A stretch of DNA of 64,000 bases from Terribacillus sp. FSL K6-0262 (GTDB taxonomy: Bacteria; Bacillota; Bacilli; Bacillales; Amphibacillaceae): positions 2,643,001 through 2,707,000 of the forward strand of contig NZ_CP150277.1 of NCBI RefSeq assembly GCF_037977385.1. The letters run 5' to 3'. The position numbers were made by a program, and so were the translations under genes. Below are positions 26,237-36,196 of the stretch, piece by piece. Each line of letters starts with the position of its first letter. Positions within the stretch are counted from its first letter, which is position 1. The notes under the pieces are model-generated. The model made no database searches, had not been told where the DNA came from, and saw only the letters and a program-made list of their open reading frames with translations.

Positions 26237-27259
26237 ATGCTTAAAAAATTGAAACCCTTGAGTCTTCTGTTGTTCCTTGCCCTGCCGCTAATGCTCGCCG
26301 GATGTTCAACACCGGAAGTGCTCGATCCGAAAGGACCAGTGGCAAGTCAGCAAAGTGACCTTATTATTCTATCAATCATCTTCATGCTTACAATCGTTGC
26401 GGTTGTATTCGTACTGTTGACGATCATCCTTGTCAAGTACAGAGAAAGAAAGGATCACGATAAGTACAGCCCTGAATTACACGGCAGCACGCTGCTCGAG
26501 ACGATCTGGACGATCATCCCGATCATCATCGTCATCATCTTGGCTGTCCCAACCGTCAGAACGATCTACTCATTAGAGGACGCGCCTGAGCCGAAAACGG
26601 CTGAAGCTGCGAATGAGGATCCGCTGGTGATCCACGCAACATCCATCAACTGGAAATGGGTATTCTCCTATCCGGATGAAGACATTGAAACAGTGAACTA
26701 TCTGCACATCCCGATTCACCGTCCGGTGGAATTCAAACTGACCTCCGCCGATTCCATGGCTGCTCTATGGATACCGAGCCTGGGCGGTCAGAAATACAAC
26801 ATGGCAGGCATGCAGACGACACTATATCTGCAGGCCGATGAAGCAGGCGTCTATAATGGACGGAATGCCAACTTCACAGGAGAAGGCTTCAATGAACAGC
26901 GATTCAAAGTCTACGCTGAGGAAGAAGCCGATTACGATCAGTGGGTGGAAGAAGTGCAAAACTCCGCTCCGGAACTGACACAATACGAGTATGACAATCT
27001 TCTGATTCCTGGTGTATATGACGGAACAGCTGAATTCAATGGTACGCATTTGCAATGGATCGACCATTCCAAAGATGCGGAATACACATTGGAAGCATGG
27101 GATCGCCTAGGCTATGAGCCGAAGAATCCGCATGCAAAAGACAAATCTCAACATATCTTGCCTGAAGACGAAATTCCATACTATCAGCAAGACAATACTG
27201 TAGACTACTCGGATGAAGACATGGACTCCAAAGAACATGCACATGCGAGTCACGAGTAA
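26237..27259 (+). CDS. qoxA: Cytochrome aa3 quinol oxidase subunit II
   Basis: 340 residues: lipoprotein signal with lipobox LAGC ([20 protein letters not shown]...), two membrane helices (about 40-65 and 85-105), then the extracytoplasmic cupredoxin domain. The CuA cysteines of cytochrome c oxidases are absent; instead the segment [18 protein letters not shown] typical of menaquinol oxidases is found. The long acidic/His C-terminus ([14 protein letters not shown]) is usual for QoxA. I prefer ATG 26237 after GAAAGGAAGGGA; in-frame upstream ATGs would bury the signal peptide. Confidence 0.95.
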   Translation: MLKKLKPLSLLLFLALPLMLAGCSTPEVLDPKGPVASQQSDLIILSIIFMLTIVAVVFVLLTIILVKYRERKDHDKYSPELHGSTLLETIWTIIPIIIVIILAVPTVRTIYSLEDAPEPKTAEAANEDPLVIHATSINWKWVFSYPDEDIETVNYLHIPIHRPVEFKLTSADSMAALWIPSLGGQKYNMAGMQTTLYLQADEAGVYNGRNANFTGEGFNEQRFKVYAEEEADYDQWVEEVQNSAPELTQYEYDNLLIPGVYDGTAEFNGTHLQWIDHSKDAEYTLEAWDRLGYEPKNPHAKDKSQHILPEDEIPYYQQDNTVDYSDEDMDSKEHAHASHE

Positions 27260-27279
27260 CAGAGAGAGGGGGAAGAGTT

Positions 27280-29229
27280 TTGGACTTAAAATGGAATGAG
27301 TTTATCATTACCGGCGACCCATTGATCCTGGGTGCACAGATCAGCATCTTACTCGGCGGTATCGCCGTTGTAGCTGCCCTTACTTACTTTAAAAAATGGA
27401 GTTGGCTATGGAAAGAATGGCTGACTTCCGTCGACCATAAGAAACTGGGTATCATGTATATCCTCAGTGCCCTTTTAATGCTTTTCCGCGGCGGTATCGA
27501 TGGTTTGATGATCCGTACGCAGCTTGCTAAACCAGGGATGGAATTCCTGGATCCGCAGCATTATAATGAGGTATTCTCGACACACGGTGTCATCATGATT
27601 CTCTTCATGGCGATGCCATTCCTGATCGGTTTGATCAACTATATCGTACCGTTGCAAATCGGTGCGCGTGACGTTGCATTCCCTTATTTGAACAACTTGA
27701 GCTTCTGGACATTCTTTGTCGGTATGGCTCTATTCAACATTTCCTTCATCATCGGTGGTTCGCCGGATGCCGGATGGACTGGATATACGCCGCTTGCGAC
27801 GAATGAATTCAGCCCGGGTCCTGGACAGAACTACTACGTGCTAGGTATCCAGATTGCCGGTATCGGTACATTGATGACAGGTATCAACTTCTTCGTCACC
27901 ATCTTGAAGATGCGTACGAAAGGTATGACATTGATGAAAATGTCCATGTTCACATGGACGACTTTGATCACAATGCTGATCATCATCTTCGCATTTCCAG
28001 TGCTTACAGTCGCACTTGCTATGCAGACATTCGACCGTCTATTCGGTTCCGTACTCTTCACCTTGCAAGGTGATGGTAACCCGATGCTTTGGGTCAACCT
28101 ATTCTGGGTATGGGGTCACCCTGAAGTATATATCGTTATTCTTCCTGCTTTCGGGATTTTCTCTGAGATCATCTCGACATTTGCAAGGAAACAGCTATTC
28201 GCCTATAAAGCGATGGTTGTATCGATTGTGACGATTTCCGTGCTGAGCTTCCTTGTATGGGTTCACCACTTCTTCACGATGGGTAATAGCGCAGAAGCGA
28301 ACAGTTTCTTCTCTATTACGACGATGGCTATCTCGATCCCGACCGGGGTTAAGATATTCAACTGGCTCTTCACGATGTATCGGGGCCGTATCAGCTTTAC
28401 CACACCGATGCTCTGGTCCCTTGCCTTCATCCCGAACTTCGTTATCGGTGGGGTGACAGGGGTCATGCTCGCGATGGCAGCAGCTGACTATCAGTATCAC
28501 AATACGTACTTCCTGGTATCGCACTTCCACTATGTGCTGATTTCTGGTACAGTATTTGCTTGTTTTGCAGGTTTGATTTTCTGGTATCCGAAGATGTTCG
28601 GACATAAATTGAACGAAAAAATCGGTAAATGGGCATTCTGGATTTTCGTCATTGGCTTCAACGTATGTTTCTTCCCGCAGTATTTCCTAGGGTTGGACGG
28701 TATGCCAAGACGTATTTCCACGTATACACCGGAAGATGGCTGGACAGGATTGAACATGATTTCGACAATCGGTGCGTTCATGATGGGTCTTGCATTCATC
28801 ATCTTCGTGTACAACATCTACTATAGCTGGAGACATGCACCAAGAGAGAAGACTGGCGATGCTTGGGGTCTTGGACGTAACTTGGAATGGGCGACAAGTT
28901 CATCGATCCCGCCGCATTACAACTTTGCAGTCCTTCCTGAAGTGACAGGTCTCGATCCATACTGGGATATGAAAGAAAAAGGCCTTGATCGACAGAAGAA
29001 CACGGATTATAAGCCGATTCATATGCCAAGCAACTCTTCCATTCCAGCAATCATGTCAGTATTGATGGGGATTGCAGCTTTCGGGCTTACATTCCAATGG
29101 TACTGGGTTGGAATCGTAGGTGCCATCGGTATCTTCATCACAATGATCGTCCGTTCATTCGATTACAATGACGGCTACTATATCAGCGTGGAAGAAATAA
29201 AAGAAACAGAAGCGAAAGCGAATAAATAA
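27280..29229 (+). CDS. qoxB: Cytochrome aa3 quinol oxidase subunit I
   Basis: The catalytic, proton-pumping heme-copper subunit, 649 residues. Low-spin heme ligands His102 and His417, heme a3 ligand His415 ([11 protein letters not shown]), CuB ligands His280 (WVWGHPEVY), His329 and His330 (VHHFFTMG), and the cross-linked Tyr284 position are all present. Start TTG 27280 follows AGAGGGGGA. The operon order qoxABCD is standard. Confidence 0.97.
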   Translation: MDLKWNEFIITGDPLILGAQISILLGGIAVVAALTYFKKWSWLWKEWLTSVDHKKLGIMYILSALLMLFRGGIDGLMIRTQLAKPGMEFLDPQHYNEVFSTHGVIMILFMAMPFLIGLINYIVPLQIGARDVAFPYLNNLSFWTFFVGMALFNISFIIGGSPDAGWTGYTPLATNEFSPGPGQNYYVLGIQIAGIGTLMTGINFFVTILKMRTKGMTLMKMSMFTWTTLITMLIIIFAFPVLTVALAMQTFDRLFGSVLFTLQGDGNPMLWVNLFWVWGHPEVYIVILPAFGIFSEIISTFARKQLFAYKAMVVSIVTISVLSFLVWVHHFFTMGNSAEANSFFSITTMAISIPTGVKIFNWLFTMYRGRISFTTPMLWSLAFIPNFVIGGVTGVMLAMAAADYQYHNTYFLVSHFHYVLISGTVFACFAGLIFWYPKMFGHKLNEKIGKWAFWIFVIGFNVCFFPQYFLGLDGMPRRISTYTPEDGWTGLNMISTIGAFMMGLAFIIFVYNIYYSWRHAPREKTGDAWGLGRNLEWATSSSIPPHYNFAVLPEVTGLDPYWDMKEKGLDRQKNTDYKPIHMPSNSSIPAIMSVLMGIAAFGLTFQWYWVGIVGAIGIFITMIVRSFDYNDGYYISVEEIKETEAKANK

Positions 29230-29245
29230 AGGAGGTTGTGAAGAA

Positions 29246-29857
29246 ATGGCACATGATCACAATGTGAACCCCAACGCTCCATTGGAATACCAATCAGAAA
29301 CCGGCCGTTTGAACATCACCGGTTTCTGGACCTTCCTTGGTGCAGAGATCGCTTTGTTCTCGACACTATTCGCATCCTATTTCGCGTTACAATCACGTGT
29401 AGGCGATGGACCGACATCAATCGAGATGTTCGAAGCAGGCCTGGTCATGATCATGACGATGCTGCTTCTTACAAGTAGTTTCACATGCGGTATCGCGATT
29501 CACGAAATGCGTGCGAACAATGTAAAAGGCGTTATCATCTGGATGATCATCACACTCATCCTGGGTGCAGGATTTATCGGTTATGAGCTTTATGAATTTG
29601 TACATTACGTACATGAAGGTGTTACACTAGGAACAAGTGCACACTGGTCAATGTTCTTCATCTTGCTTGGTACTCACGGTCTGCACGTTTCGATCGGTAT
29701 CGGCTGGATCATCCTGCTGCTCATCCAGCTTGCAAGAAGGGGACTTACACCAAAAACAGCGTCGAAAGTATTTATTTCTAGTCTTTATTGGCACTTCCTG
29801 GACGTTGTGTGGATCTTTATCTTCACATGCGTCTACTTGATGGGGATGGTGAATTAA
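29246..29857 (+). CDS. qoxC: Cytochrome aa3 quinol oxidase subunit III
   Basis: 203 residues with five hydrophobic helices, as in bacterial short-form subunit III; TGFWTFLGAEIALFSTLFASYFAL and LGTHGLHVSIGIGWIILL are family stretches. AAAGGAGG precedes the ATG. It stabilises the oxidase core and ends one base before qoxD. Confidence 0.96.
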   Translation: MAHDHNVNPNAPLEYQSETGRLNITGFWTFLGAEIALFSTLFASYFALQSRVGDGPTSIEMFEAGLVMIMTMLLLTSSFTCGIAIHEMRANNVKGVIIWMIITLILGAGFIGYELYEFVHYVHEGVTLGTSAHWSMFFILLGTHGLHVSIGIGWIILLLIQLARRGLTPKTASKVFISSLYWHFLDVVWIFIFTCVYLMGMVN

Positions 29858-29858
29858 T

Positions 29859-30179
29859 ATGAGTCAACAAACGAAAAAAGGACATTTCCCTTGGAAGCAT
29901 GTCATCGGCTTTTTGATTTCGATTGCATTGACACTCGTCGCCTTCGCAACAGCGCTATGGACAGACTGGTCATCATCAACGATTTTCATCATCATCTTGA
30001 TTTTTGCGGTTATCCAGGCAGCATTGCAGCTTGTTATGTTCATGCACATGACAGAAGGAGAAGACGGTGGATTGATTTCCGGGAATACACTTTTCGGTTT
30101 CTTCATCGCTATCGTCATCATTCTCGGTACTTACTGGCTGATGACTTCCGGTCACATGCACATGGGTATGAGTATGTAA
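29859..30179 (+). CDS. qoxD: Cytochrome aa3 quinol oxidase subunit IV
   Basis: 106 residues with three hydrophobic helices and the HWKHV/FPWKHVIGFLISIALTLVAF start and LVMFMHMTEG middle known from CyoD/QoxD proteins. It is the last gene of the operon; the terminator follows immediately. Confidence 0.95.
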   Translation: MSQQTKKGHFPWKHVIGFLISIALTLVAFATALWTDWSSSTIFIIILIFAVIQAALQLVMFMHMTEGEDGGLISGNTLFGFFIAIVIILGTYWLMTSGHMHMGMSM

Positions 30180-30185
30180 GATAAG

Positions 30186-30204
30186 ACCCGCTCTTTGAGC
30201 GGGT
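30186..30204 (+). terminator. Terminator of qoxABCD
   Basis: Stem ACCCGCTC/GAGCGGGT with loop TTT, followed by a T-run. Confidence 0.9.
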
Positions 30205-30265
30205 TTTTTTGTATTATTTTCTGCTTTTCAATAGAATGGAAAAGAGAAATGAGGAGGTACGGCGC

Positions 30266-31405
30266 ATGATAATCGCAAATGAGGAACATATTCTTGAAAA
30301 GGCCAAGCAAGCAGCGGAAGTTGCAAGACAATATAAAAGGATCGGCGATGAGCAGGCACGGCTCGCTCCGCAGGTGGTGGATGCATTTCGCTCGACTGGT
30401 TATACATTGCTGACCATCCCGAAAATGCACGGAGGGGATGGAGCCAATTTGCATGATTTCCTGCTGGCACAGGAAACGGTAGCTGCTGGTGATGGAGCGG
30501 CGGCTTTATCCATAGGCTGGCATCTCAGCACGATGCAGGATTTGACTGAAAATGCGGATTGGCCCGATGGGGTGTTTGAGGATTTCCTGCAAGAAGTCAT
30601 CCAGGAGCGTAAGATAGTCAATCGTGCAGCGTCGGAACCGAATACAGGGAGTCCTACACGTGGAGGCATTCCAGAAACGAAAGCTGTGCGGGAGGGCAAT
30701 CATTATATAATAACCGGCCGTAAAACCTTCACTTCCATGGCTGCTGATCTGGATTATTATTTGGTTACGGCTTATGTAGAAGATGATGATACTGTCGGAA
30801 GCTTTTTGATTTCCAGGGAAATAAATGGAGTACGTGTCGAAAAGACATGGAATCCCATGGGAATGCGTGCAACCGGAAGTGACGATTTGATTTTGGAAAA
30901 GGTTAAGGTGCCAGCTGATCATTATGTAGAACGAACCAGGAAGAAGTCAGGGCCAAAAGGATCGTTACTGCATATTCCAGCCTGTTATTTAGGCATTGCC
31001 AAAAGCGCACGTGACGAAGCTGTCAAGTTCGCTAAAGCATTCCAGCCGAATACATTGGATAAACCGATCATCAGTGTTCCTCACATACGGGAGAAAATCG
31101 GGAAAATGGATTTGGAATTGATGCAAGCCAGACATTTCATGTATCATGTTGCCAGTTTGTGGGATAGCTATCCTGAGAAGCGGAAATACCTGGGACCTGA
31201 GCTGGCAGCAGTAAAAGTAAATGCCACCAGGGCTGCTTCCGAGGCAGTGGACTTGGCGATGCGGATTGCCGGCGGCAGGGGACTTGCCAAGTCACAAGTC
31301 TTCGAGCAGCATTATCGGGATGTACGTGCCGGCCTGCATAACCCGCCTATGGATGATGCTGTATTGGAGCTCCTGGCTTCCCATGCTGAGAAAAAAGATA
31401 ATTAA
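30266..31405 (+). CDS. Acyl-CoA dehydrogenase family flavoprotein (YdbM-like)
   Basis: 379 residues. The FAD/acyl-CoA dehydrogenase order is visible: N-terminal helical part (TGYTLLTIPKMHGGDGANLHDFLLAQE), beta domain with SEPNTGSPTRGG, GRKTFTSMA and MGMRATGSDDLILE, and a C-terminal four-helix bundle ending HYRDVRAGLHNPPMDDA. No obvious catalytic Glu of classical short-chain enzymes could be assigned, and the group also contains flavin monooxygenases of organosulfur compounds, so the reaction is open. ATG 30266 follows GAGGAGG. Confidence 0.8.
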   Translation: MIIANEEHILEKAKQAAEVARQYKRIGDEQARLAPQVVDAFRSTGYTLLTIPKMHGGDGANLHDFLLAQETVAAGDGAAALSIGWHLSTMQDLTENADWPDGVFEDFLQEVIQERKIVNRAASEPNTGSPTRGGIPETKAVREGNHYIITGRKTFTSMAADLDYYLVTAYVEDDDTVGSFLISREINGVRVEKTWNPMGMRATGSDDLILEKVKVPADHYVERTRKKSGPKGSLLHIPACYLGIAKSARDEAVKFAKAFQPNTLDKPIISVPHIREKIGKMDLELMQARHFMYHVASLWDSYPEKRKYLGPELAAVKVNATRAASEAVDLAMRIAGGRGLAKSQVFEQHYRDVRAGLHNPPMDDAVLELLASHAEKKDN

Positions 31406-31476
31406 TTTATTCTTTTTAGTACCAGGTATTAAAACTAGATGGTATAATGGAGGCAGATGTAAAGGAGGCAGATAAT

Positions 31477-32463
31477 ATGGAATCCAAAGCACGCATAACA
31501 GCGATTGGAACATATATACCGGAAAAGGTGTTGACCAATGCAGATTTTGAAAAAATGGTCGATACTTCCGATGAATGGATTGTACAGCGAACTGGCATCA
31601 AAGAAAGAAGAATCGCTGCTGAAGATGAATATGTAACAGATTTATGTGAAAATGCTGCACGGAACCTGGCGAAGAATTTCAACAAGTCATTGGATGATGT
31701 GGACTTGATCCTTGTGGCTACAGTGACTGGGGAATATAAATTCCCTAGTGTTTCCAGTCAGCTGCAAGCAAGACTAGGCCTGAAGAACACGGGAGCCGTC
31801 GATTTGGGCGGTGCATGTGCAGGCTTCGTATATGGACTGCATATGGCTAATGGATTGGTCACTGCCGGCATGCATAAGAAAGTACTTGTTTTAGGCGGAG
31901 AAACATTGTCCAAGATCACTGATTATACCGACCGTACAAGCTGTATCCTATTTGGGGACGGTGCTGGTGCGGCATTGGTGGAGTACGATGCTGAAAATCC
32001 TGGCTTCTTCGGCTTTCACATGGGAACGAAAGGGGAAGGCGGCCGCCATCTATACCAAACGGGCTTGTCCACAAAGATGAATGGGGAAGAGCTCACCAAC
32101 CCAGGCAAATTGGTCCAAAACGGACGCGAAGTATATAAATGGGCCGTTTCCGGTGTTCCAAAGGGTGTCAAGAAACTGGTGGAAGAAGCAAACATGTCCA
32201 TGGATGATATCGATTGGTTCATCCCGCACAGTGCGAACATGCGGATGATCGAGTCCATCTGTGATCGTTTGGATTATCCGGTGGAAAAGACGCTTACCAG
32301 CATGGCGACAGCTGGTAATACATCTTCGGCTACGATTCCTTTGGCTTTTGATTTCGGATTGCAGGAAAACAAGGTCAAAGATGGAGATACCATGCTATTA
32401 TACGGATTCGGCGGCGGTCTGACCGAATGCGGTATCATCATCAAATGGGATCCAAAAGCATAA
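31477..32463 (+). CDS. fabH: 3-oxoacyl-ACP synthase III (FabH family)
   Basis: 328 residues. FabH starts fatty-acid chains by condensing an acyl-CoA with malonyl-ACP; in bacilli branched acyl-CoA primers are used. The catalytic triad Cys114 (GGACAGF), His251 (IPHSANMRM) and Asn281 (TAGNTSSA) is intact, as is the DEWIVQRTGIKERR start region. It is not in a fab operon; this resembles the solitary second copy (FabHB/YhfB) of B. subtilis. ATG 31477 follows AAAGGAGG. Confidence 0.93.
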   Translation: MESKARITAIGTYIPEKVLTNADFEKMVDTSDEWIVQRTGIKERRIAAEDEYVTDLCENAARNLAKNFNKSLDDVDLILVATVTGEYKFPSVSSQLQARLGLKNTGAVDLGGACAGFVYGLHMANGLVTAGMHKKVLVLGGETLSKITDYTDRTSCILFGDGAGAALVEYDAENPGFFGFHMGTKGEGGRHLYQTGLSTKMNGEELTNPGKLVQNGREVYKWAVSGVPKGVKKLVEEANMSMDDIDWFIPHSANMRMIESICDRLDYPVEKTLTSMATAGNTSSATIPLAFDFGLQENKVKDGDTMLLYGFGGGLTECGIIIKWDPKA

Positions 32464-32468
32464 AAAAT

Positions 32469-32496
32469 AAGCCCGTGGGTATTACTCCACGGGCTT
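32469..32496. terminator. Bidirectional terminator after fabH
   Basis: Stem AAGCCCGTGG/CCACGGGCTT between convergent genes, with T- and A-rich flanks. Confidence 0.88.
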
Positions 32497-32512
32497 TCTT
32501 CTGTTCATTTCT

Positions 32513-32959
32513 TCAAGAATCCTTATGCGGACCGCGAACAGGCAAATCACCAGCGATTTTCGTACGGAATTGATCCAGGAAGATGACATTGTAGTATTGA
32601 TCTTTGCCATTGCGTATGACGTATTTCCGCACGTAAGCATGCAAAAATGTCCCATCCAGCCAAGCCAGGATCAGTCCTGCTGGAATGGCACCTGCCAATG
32701 GATGCACATGTCCATCGGACGCCAGGAAGATCAGCATCCAGCTGACAATGGTGAAGAAGATACAATCAAGCCATCCAGTGCTTTTATTTGTTTTACCTGG
32801 GAGCAATGCCATGTCGATCAAGTAACCGATGACTGTCAGGATGACTGTCAGCTGTGCTACTTTGGTGAAAGATAATTGATAGATTAAACCTGCGAAGAGA
32901 TAAAGGATAGCCACGGCAAAGATGCCTTTCAGAACTATGGCTTTGATATGTTTCATCAT
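32513..32959 (-). CDS. YndM-like DUF2512 membrane protein
   Basis: 148 residues with four hydrophobic segments in the first 100 (KGIFAVAILYLFAGLIY, AQLTVILTVIGYLIDM..., CIFFTIVSWMLIFLAS, AGAIPAGLILAWLDG), then a hydrophilic tail. The GYLIDMALLP and WLDCIFFT stretches fit DUF2512. Function is unknown. Adjacent ATG codons at 32959 and 32956 compete; CAGGTGA spacing slightly favours 32956. Confidence 0.75.
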   Translation of the reverse strand: MMKHIKAIVLKGIFAVAILYLFAGLIYQLSFTKVAQLTVILTVIGYLIDMALLPGKTNKSTGWLDCIFFTIVSWMLIFLASDGHVHPLAGAIPAGLILAWLDGTFLHAYVRKYVIRNGKDQYYNVIFLDQFRTKIAGDLPVRGPHKDS

Positions 32960-33038
32960 TGTTCACCTGCTGCTTTTTTTATACAATATGTCCAGTTTGA
33001 GCCGCTTGTATACGCAGCTGCAACAAGTCCGGAAAATA

Positions 33039-33047
33039 TGGTATAAT
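33039..33047 (+). promoter_or_regulatory. Extended -10 promoter of the SulP gene
   Basis: TGGTATAAT: perfect TATAAT (33042-33047) with TGn extension, about 30 bases before the start codon. Confidence 0.6.
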
Positions 33048-33077
33048 AACCTGCTGTAAGTCAAGAGATAGGAGTTT

Positions 33078-34532
33078 ATGTCGATTATGATTACAAATAT
33101 AAGAGAAGCATGGTTTTCCAATGTGCCGAAAGATGTATTATCAGGCATTTTGGTCGCTTTGGCACTCATTCCAGAAGCAATTGCTTTTTCCATCATTGCT
33201 GGTGTCGATCCGATGGTCGGATTGTATGCCTCTTTCTGTATAGCCATCGTAATATCATTCGCTGGCGGAAGACCCGCGATGATATCTGCAGCTACAGGCG
33301 CGATGGCACTCGTGATGGGAAGTCTGGTGGCTGATCACGGACTGCAGTATCTTTTCGCGACGACAATCCTGACGGGTATCATCCAAATTCTATTCGGTGT
33401 CTTTAAAGTGGCGAGATTGATGATTTTCATCCCGCGTCCGGTCATGATCGGATTCGTAAATAGTCTGGCAATCTTGATCTTCATGGCCCAGCTTGTACAT
33501 TTCAAAGGTGAATCATGGCAAATTTATGCTTTCGCAGCAGGTGCCCTGCTGATCATCTATGTGCTCCCGCGGTTTGTGAAAGCTATTCCATCACCGCTGG
33601 TGGCGATTGTCGTGATGACCATCATCGCCATCTTTACCCATAGCTCGACGAAAACAGTCGGCGACATGGGAGAGCTGAAGCAGGCTTTGCCCTCGTTCTT
33701 CATCCCGGATGTCCCGTTCAATATGGAAACACTTCAAATCATTTTTCCGTATGCGATTGCTTTGGCGATCGTCGGTCTGATGGAGACCTTCCTGACAGCG
33801 CAGCTATTGGATGAATATACGGATACAGATAGTAATAAGAACCGTGAAGCGCGCGGACAGGGGATTGCCAATATTGCTGCCGGATTCTTCGGCGGAATGG
33901 CAGGCTGTGCGATGATCGGGCAATCCGTCATCAACGTAAAAGCTGGGGGACGCACCCGCCTATCGACCTTCATCGCAGGTGCCTTTCTCATGCTGCTGAT
34001 TCTCGTCTTCCAGGATGTTTTAGTACAAATCCCTATGGGGGCACTTGTTGCTGTCATGTTCATGGTCAGTATCGGTACATTTGACTGGTCATCGGTACGG
34101 AATCTGCATCGGATGCCGCGGACGGATGCAGTGGTCATGATCGTGACAGTGATTGCCGTCGTGTGGACAGATAATCTGTCCATCGGTGTCATCATCGGTG
34201 TATTGATGAGCGCTGTATTCTTTGCTGCTAAAATTTCCAAGGTGGATGTCAAAGAGACAAAGCAGAAAGATACGAAGGTATATAAAATCAAGGGTCAATT
34301 GTTCTTCGTTTCCGTGACTGATTTTCTGGCAAGCTTCCATCCCAAACAGGAAACTTCCAAGCAAATCATCCTTGATTTTCAGGAAGCAAGACTATGGGAT
34401 GATTCTGCTGTCGGAGCATTGGATAAACTTGTGCTGAAATATCGGGAATACGGCATCCAAGTCGACATCCAAAACTTGGATCATGCAAGCCAGGCCTTGG
34501 TCGATCGGCGGGCTGCTTATATTCAGGCATAG
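33078..34532 (+). CDS. SulP-family anion transporter with STAS domain
   Basis: 484 residues: a UraA-fold membrane part of about 10-14 segments (SulP stretch [64 protein letters not shown]) and a C-terminal STAS domain from about 395 ([18 protein letters not shown]... [21 protein letters not shown]). Family members carry sulfate, bicarbonate or dicarboxylates; the substrate here cannot be told. It is a single-gene unit with its own terminator. Confidence 0.92.
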   Translation: MSIMITNIREAWFSNVPKDVLSGILVALALIPEAIAFSIIAGVDPMVGLYASFCIAIVISFAGGRPAMISAATGAMALVMGSLVADHGLQYLFATTILTGIIQILFGVFKVARLMIFIPRPVMIGFVNSLAILIFMAQLVHFKGESWQIYAFAAGALLIIYVLPRFVKAIPSPLVAIVVMTIIAIFTHSSTKTVGDMGELKQALPSFFIPDVPFNMETLQIIFPYAIALAIVGLMETFLTAQLLDEYTDTDSNKNREARGQGIANIAAGFFGGMAGCAMIGQSVINVKAGGRTRLSTFIAGAFLMLLILVFQDVLVQIPMGALVAVMFMVSIGTFDWSSVRNLHRMPRTDAVVMIVTVIAVVWTDNLSIGVIIGVLMSAVFFAAKISKVDVKETKQKDTKVYKIKGQLFFVSVTDFLASFHPKQETSKQIILDFQEARLWDDSAVGALDKLVLKYREYGIQVDIQNLDHASQALVDRRAAYIQA

Positions 34533-34566
34533 AAAATAGCGTATACCGGATGGTATACGCTATTTT
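34533..34566. terminator. Bidirectional terminator between SulP and GtrA genes
   Basis: Perfect 15-base stem AAAATAGCGTATACC/GGTATACGCTATTTT with four-base loop, between convergent genes. Confidence 0.9.
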
Positions 34567-34994
34567 TTTCTTTTGAACACAATGTATTTCATGAACAAGA
34601 AGCTGCTGGAGGAAGAAAGGAACATTGCCGCCCCTTTTGCTGCATTGTGCTCTATATATGCCGGGATCGAAATGAAAGTGATGGCTCTCAGGACGGAAAG
34701 ACCGGCAATGAAGACAAGATTGCTGATTACTAACGCAATCAAGGCTTGCGCAAAGAACAAGCCTTTCTCGGCCATGTTTGATTTTTTTTGACTGCGGAAG
34801 GTATATCTCGTATTCCAATAGTAACTATTCCAGATACATACCAAATAGCTGATCGTATTGAATAGTAACAGTAAAAGATTATCCTTTGTCGGCCAAATGA
34901 GTAGCAATATATTCAGCACAGCCAAATCGACTGCTGCATTCAGTACGCCAATAGAGGTGAATTGCAGGATTTGGGTCCGGGTCCGTTTTAACAT
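34560..34994 (-). CDS. GtrA-family membrane protein
   Basis: 144 residues with four hydrophobic segments; the start QILQFTSIGVLNAAVDLAVLNILL and the middle YLVCIWNSYYWNTRYTF match GtrA, which helps move lipid-linked sugars in surface polysaccharide or teichoic acid glycosylation. No glycosyltransferase gene lies next to it here, so the sugar system is unknown. Confidence 0.88.
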   Translation of the reverse strand: MLKRTRTQILQFTSIGVLNAAVDLAVLNILLLIWPTKDNLLLLLFNTISYLVCIWNSYYWNTRYTFRSQKKSNMAEKGLFFAQALIALVISNLVFIAGLSVLRAITFISIPAYIEHNAAKGAAMFLSSSSSFLFMKYIVFKRKK

Positions 34995-35143
34995 GATTTT
35001 TCACAGCCTTCGGGTGACATGGTTATATCTTAACATTCTTCCCTCATTTGCTGCTTTTTTAACGTTTCAAGTAGCTTGGATGTGGTATGTAGTGCTATAT
35101 GCTAGTTTCATTCAAGCAAATCTGGAAGAGGAGTGATTGCAGT

Positions 35144-35947
35144 TTGTGTTATGCAAAAAATATGGAGAAACTTGCACAAAAAGCCAAGCACCATCCTCAA
35201 AAAGTACTTAGCATGTATGTGAACACCGATCCGGCCAATCGTGATCAGACAGGCGGGGAATGGAAGATTCATGTGAAAAATGGCTTGAAGAATTTCGAGA
35301 CATATCTCAAGAATGATCCCGAAGAATGGAAGCAATTCTTGAAAGTGAAGGAAAAGGTGAAAGCTTTTTTGGACGATAACGGTCAAAGCATGAAAAAAAG
35401 CTGTGTCGTGTTTGCATCAGCAGATGATATTTGGTTTGCCGAATGCCTACAAATGCCCGTAACAACGGAATTCCACTGGGAGGATGAGCCAAAGCTGGAA
35501 CAATTCCAGTCGCTGTATGACCGATTCCCGGAATCTGGTGTGATCTTGGTCCAAAAAAATCAGGTGAAAGTGATCGATGCCGTACTGGGAAAGATCAAGG
35601 ATACGAAACTTTATGAAATGGATTTGGATACGGAGAAATGGAAGGTGCAGGCAAGCCCTCAGCGAGCTTTATCGATAAAAGGAAAAGGCGGCAAAGGATC
35701 GAAAAAGGAGACGATCGAGAGCCGTTTGGAAGCCAATCAAAAACGCTGGTATAAGTCTTTGGCGCCGGATCTCGATAGACTGGCCAAGGAAAAAGAATGG
35801 AAATGCATCCACCTTGTGGGTAATAAAGAAGAAGCAAGATTGATTGAAAGCCATATGCAGAAGCAGGTCCAGCAAACCGAAAGCAAAAACCTTTTTGATC
35901 AAGAGGAGAGGAAAGTCCTGGAAGAAGTGATGCCAGCCTATTCATGA
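35144..35947 (+). CDS. VLRF1-type (baeRF-like) release-factor family protein
   Basis: 267 residues. The domain order resembles bacterial archaeo-eukaryotic release factor homologues: an N-terminal beta strand LSMYVNTDPANRD, an acidic region, a central SGVILVQKNQVKVIDAVLG strand pair, and a C-terminal helical part after a Lys/Gly-rich loop (SIKGKGGKGSKKETIE). Family members are thought to act on stalled ribosomes or peptidyl-tRNA. I cannot find a clear GGQ; the Gly/Lys loop is in that position. TTG 35144 behind AAGAGGAGTGA is the best start. Confidence 0.62.
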   Translation: MCYAKNMEKLAQKAKHHPQKVLSMYVNTDPANRDQTGGEWKIHVKNGLKNFETYLKNDPEEWKQFLKVKEKVKAFLDDNGQSMKKSCVVFASADDIWFAECLQMPVTTEFHWEDEPKLEQFQSLYDRFPESGVILVQKNQVKVIDAVLGKIKDTKLYEMDLDTEKWKVQASPQRALSIKGKGGKGSKKETIESRLEANQKRWYKSLAPDLDRLAKEKEWKCIHLVGNKEEARLIESHMQKQVQQTESKNLFDQEERKVLEEVMPAYS

Positions 35948-35968
35948 TCAAAGTTGCGAGAGGAGTGA

Positions 35969-36000
35969 AAAAGCAGCATGCCCAGTGGCATGCTGCTTTT
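35969..36000. terminator. Bidirectional terminator
   Basis: Stem AAAAGCAGCATGCC/GGCATGCTGCTTTT between the release-factor-like gene and the minus-strand tautomerase; it would also end the znuC-znuB-zur-tautomerase transcript. Confidence 0.9.
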
Positions 36001-36003
36001 CCA

Positions 36004-36183
36004 TTAGGATAGGCGTTTCCCCGCCACACCATAATTTGCTTTGTTCATTTCTTCGATGACGATGGAAACTGCTTCAGCGCGTGCGCCGGTTGTTTCGACC
36101 ATTACATCGGTCATCTTTTTGATCATTTGCTCTTTTTGTTCATCTGTACGGCCTTCCAGCATTTTGACGGTAATGATTGGCAT
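36004..36183 (-). CDS. 4-oxalocrotonate tautomerase family protein
   Basis: 59 residues. After removal of Met the N-terminal Pro (MPIITVKMLEGRTDEQK) is the catalytic base of this family, and the conserved Arg/Lys stretches (EGRTDEQKEQMIKKMTD) are present. Such enzymes interconvert 2-hydroxymuconate and 2-oxo-3-hexenedioate, but many are uncharacterised. Its AAGGAG ribosome site overlaps the stop of zur and the gap is 13 bases, so it appears to be the fourth gene of the Zur operon. Confidence 0.88.
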   Translation of the reverse strand: MPIITVKMLEGRTDEQKEQMIKKMTDVMVETTGARAEAVSIVIEEMNKANYGVAGKRLS

Positions 36184-36196
36184 ATATATCGACTCC

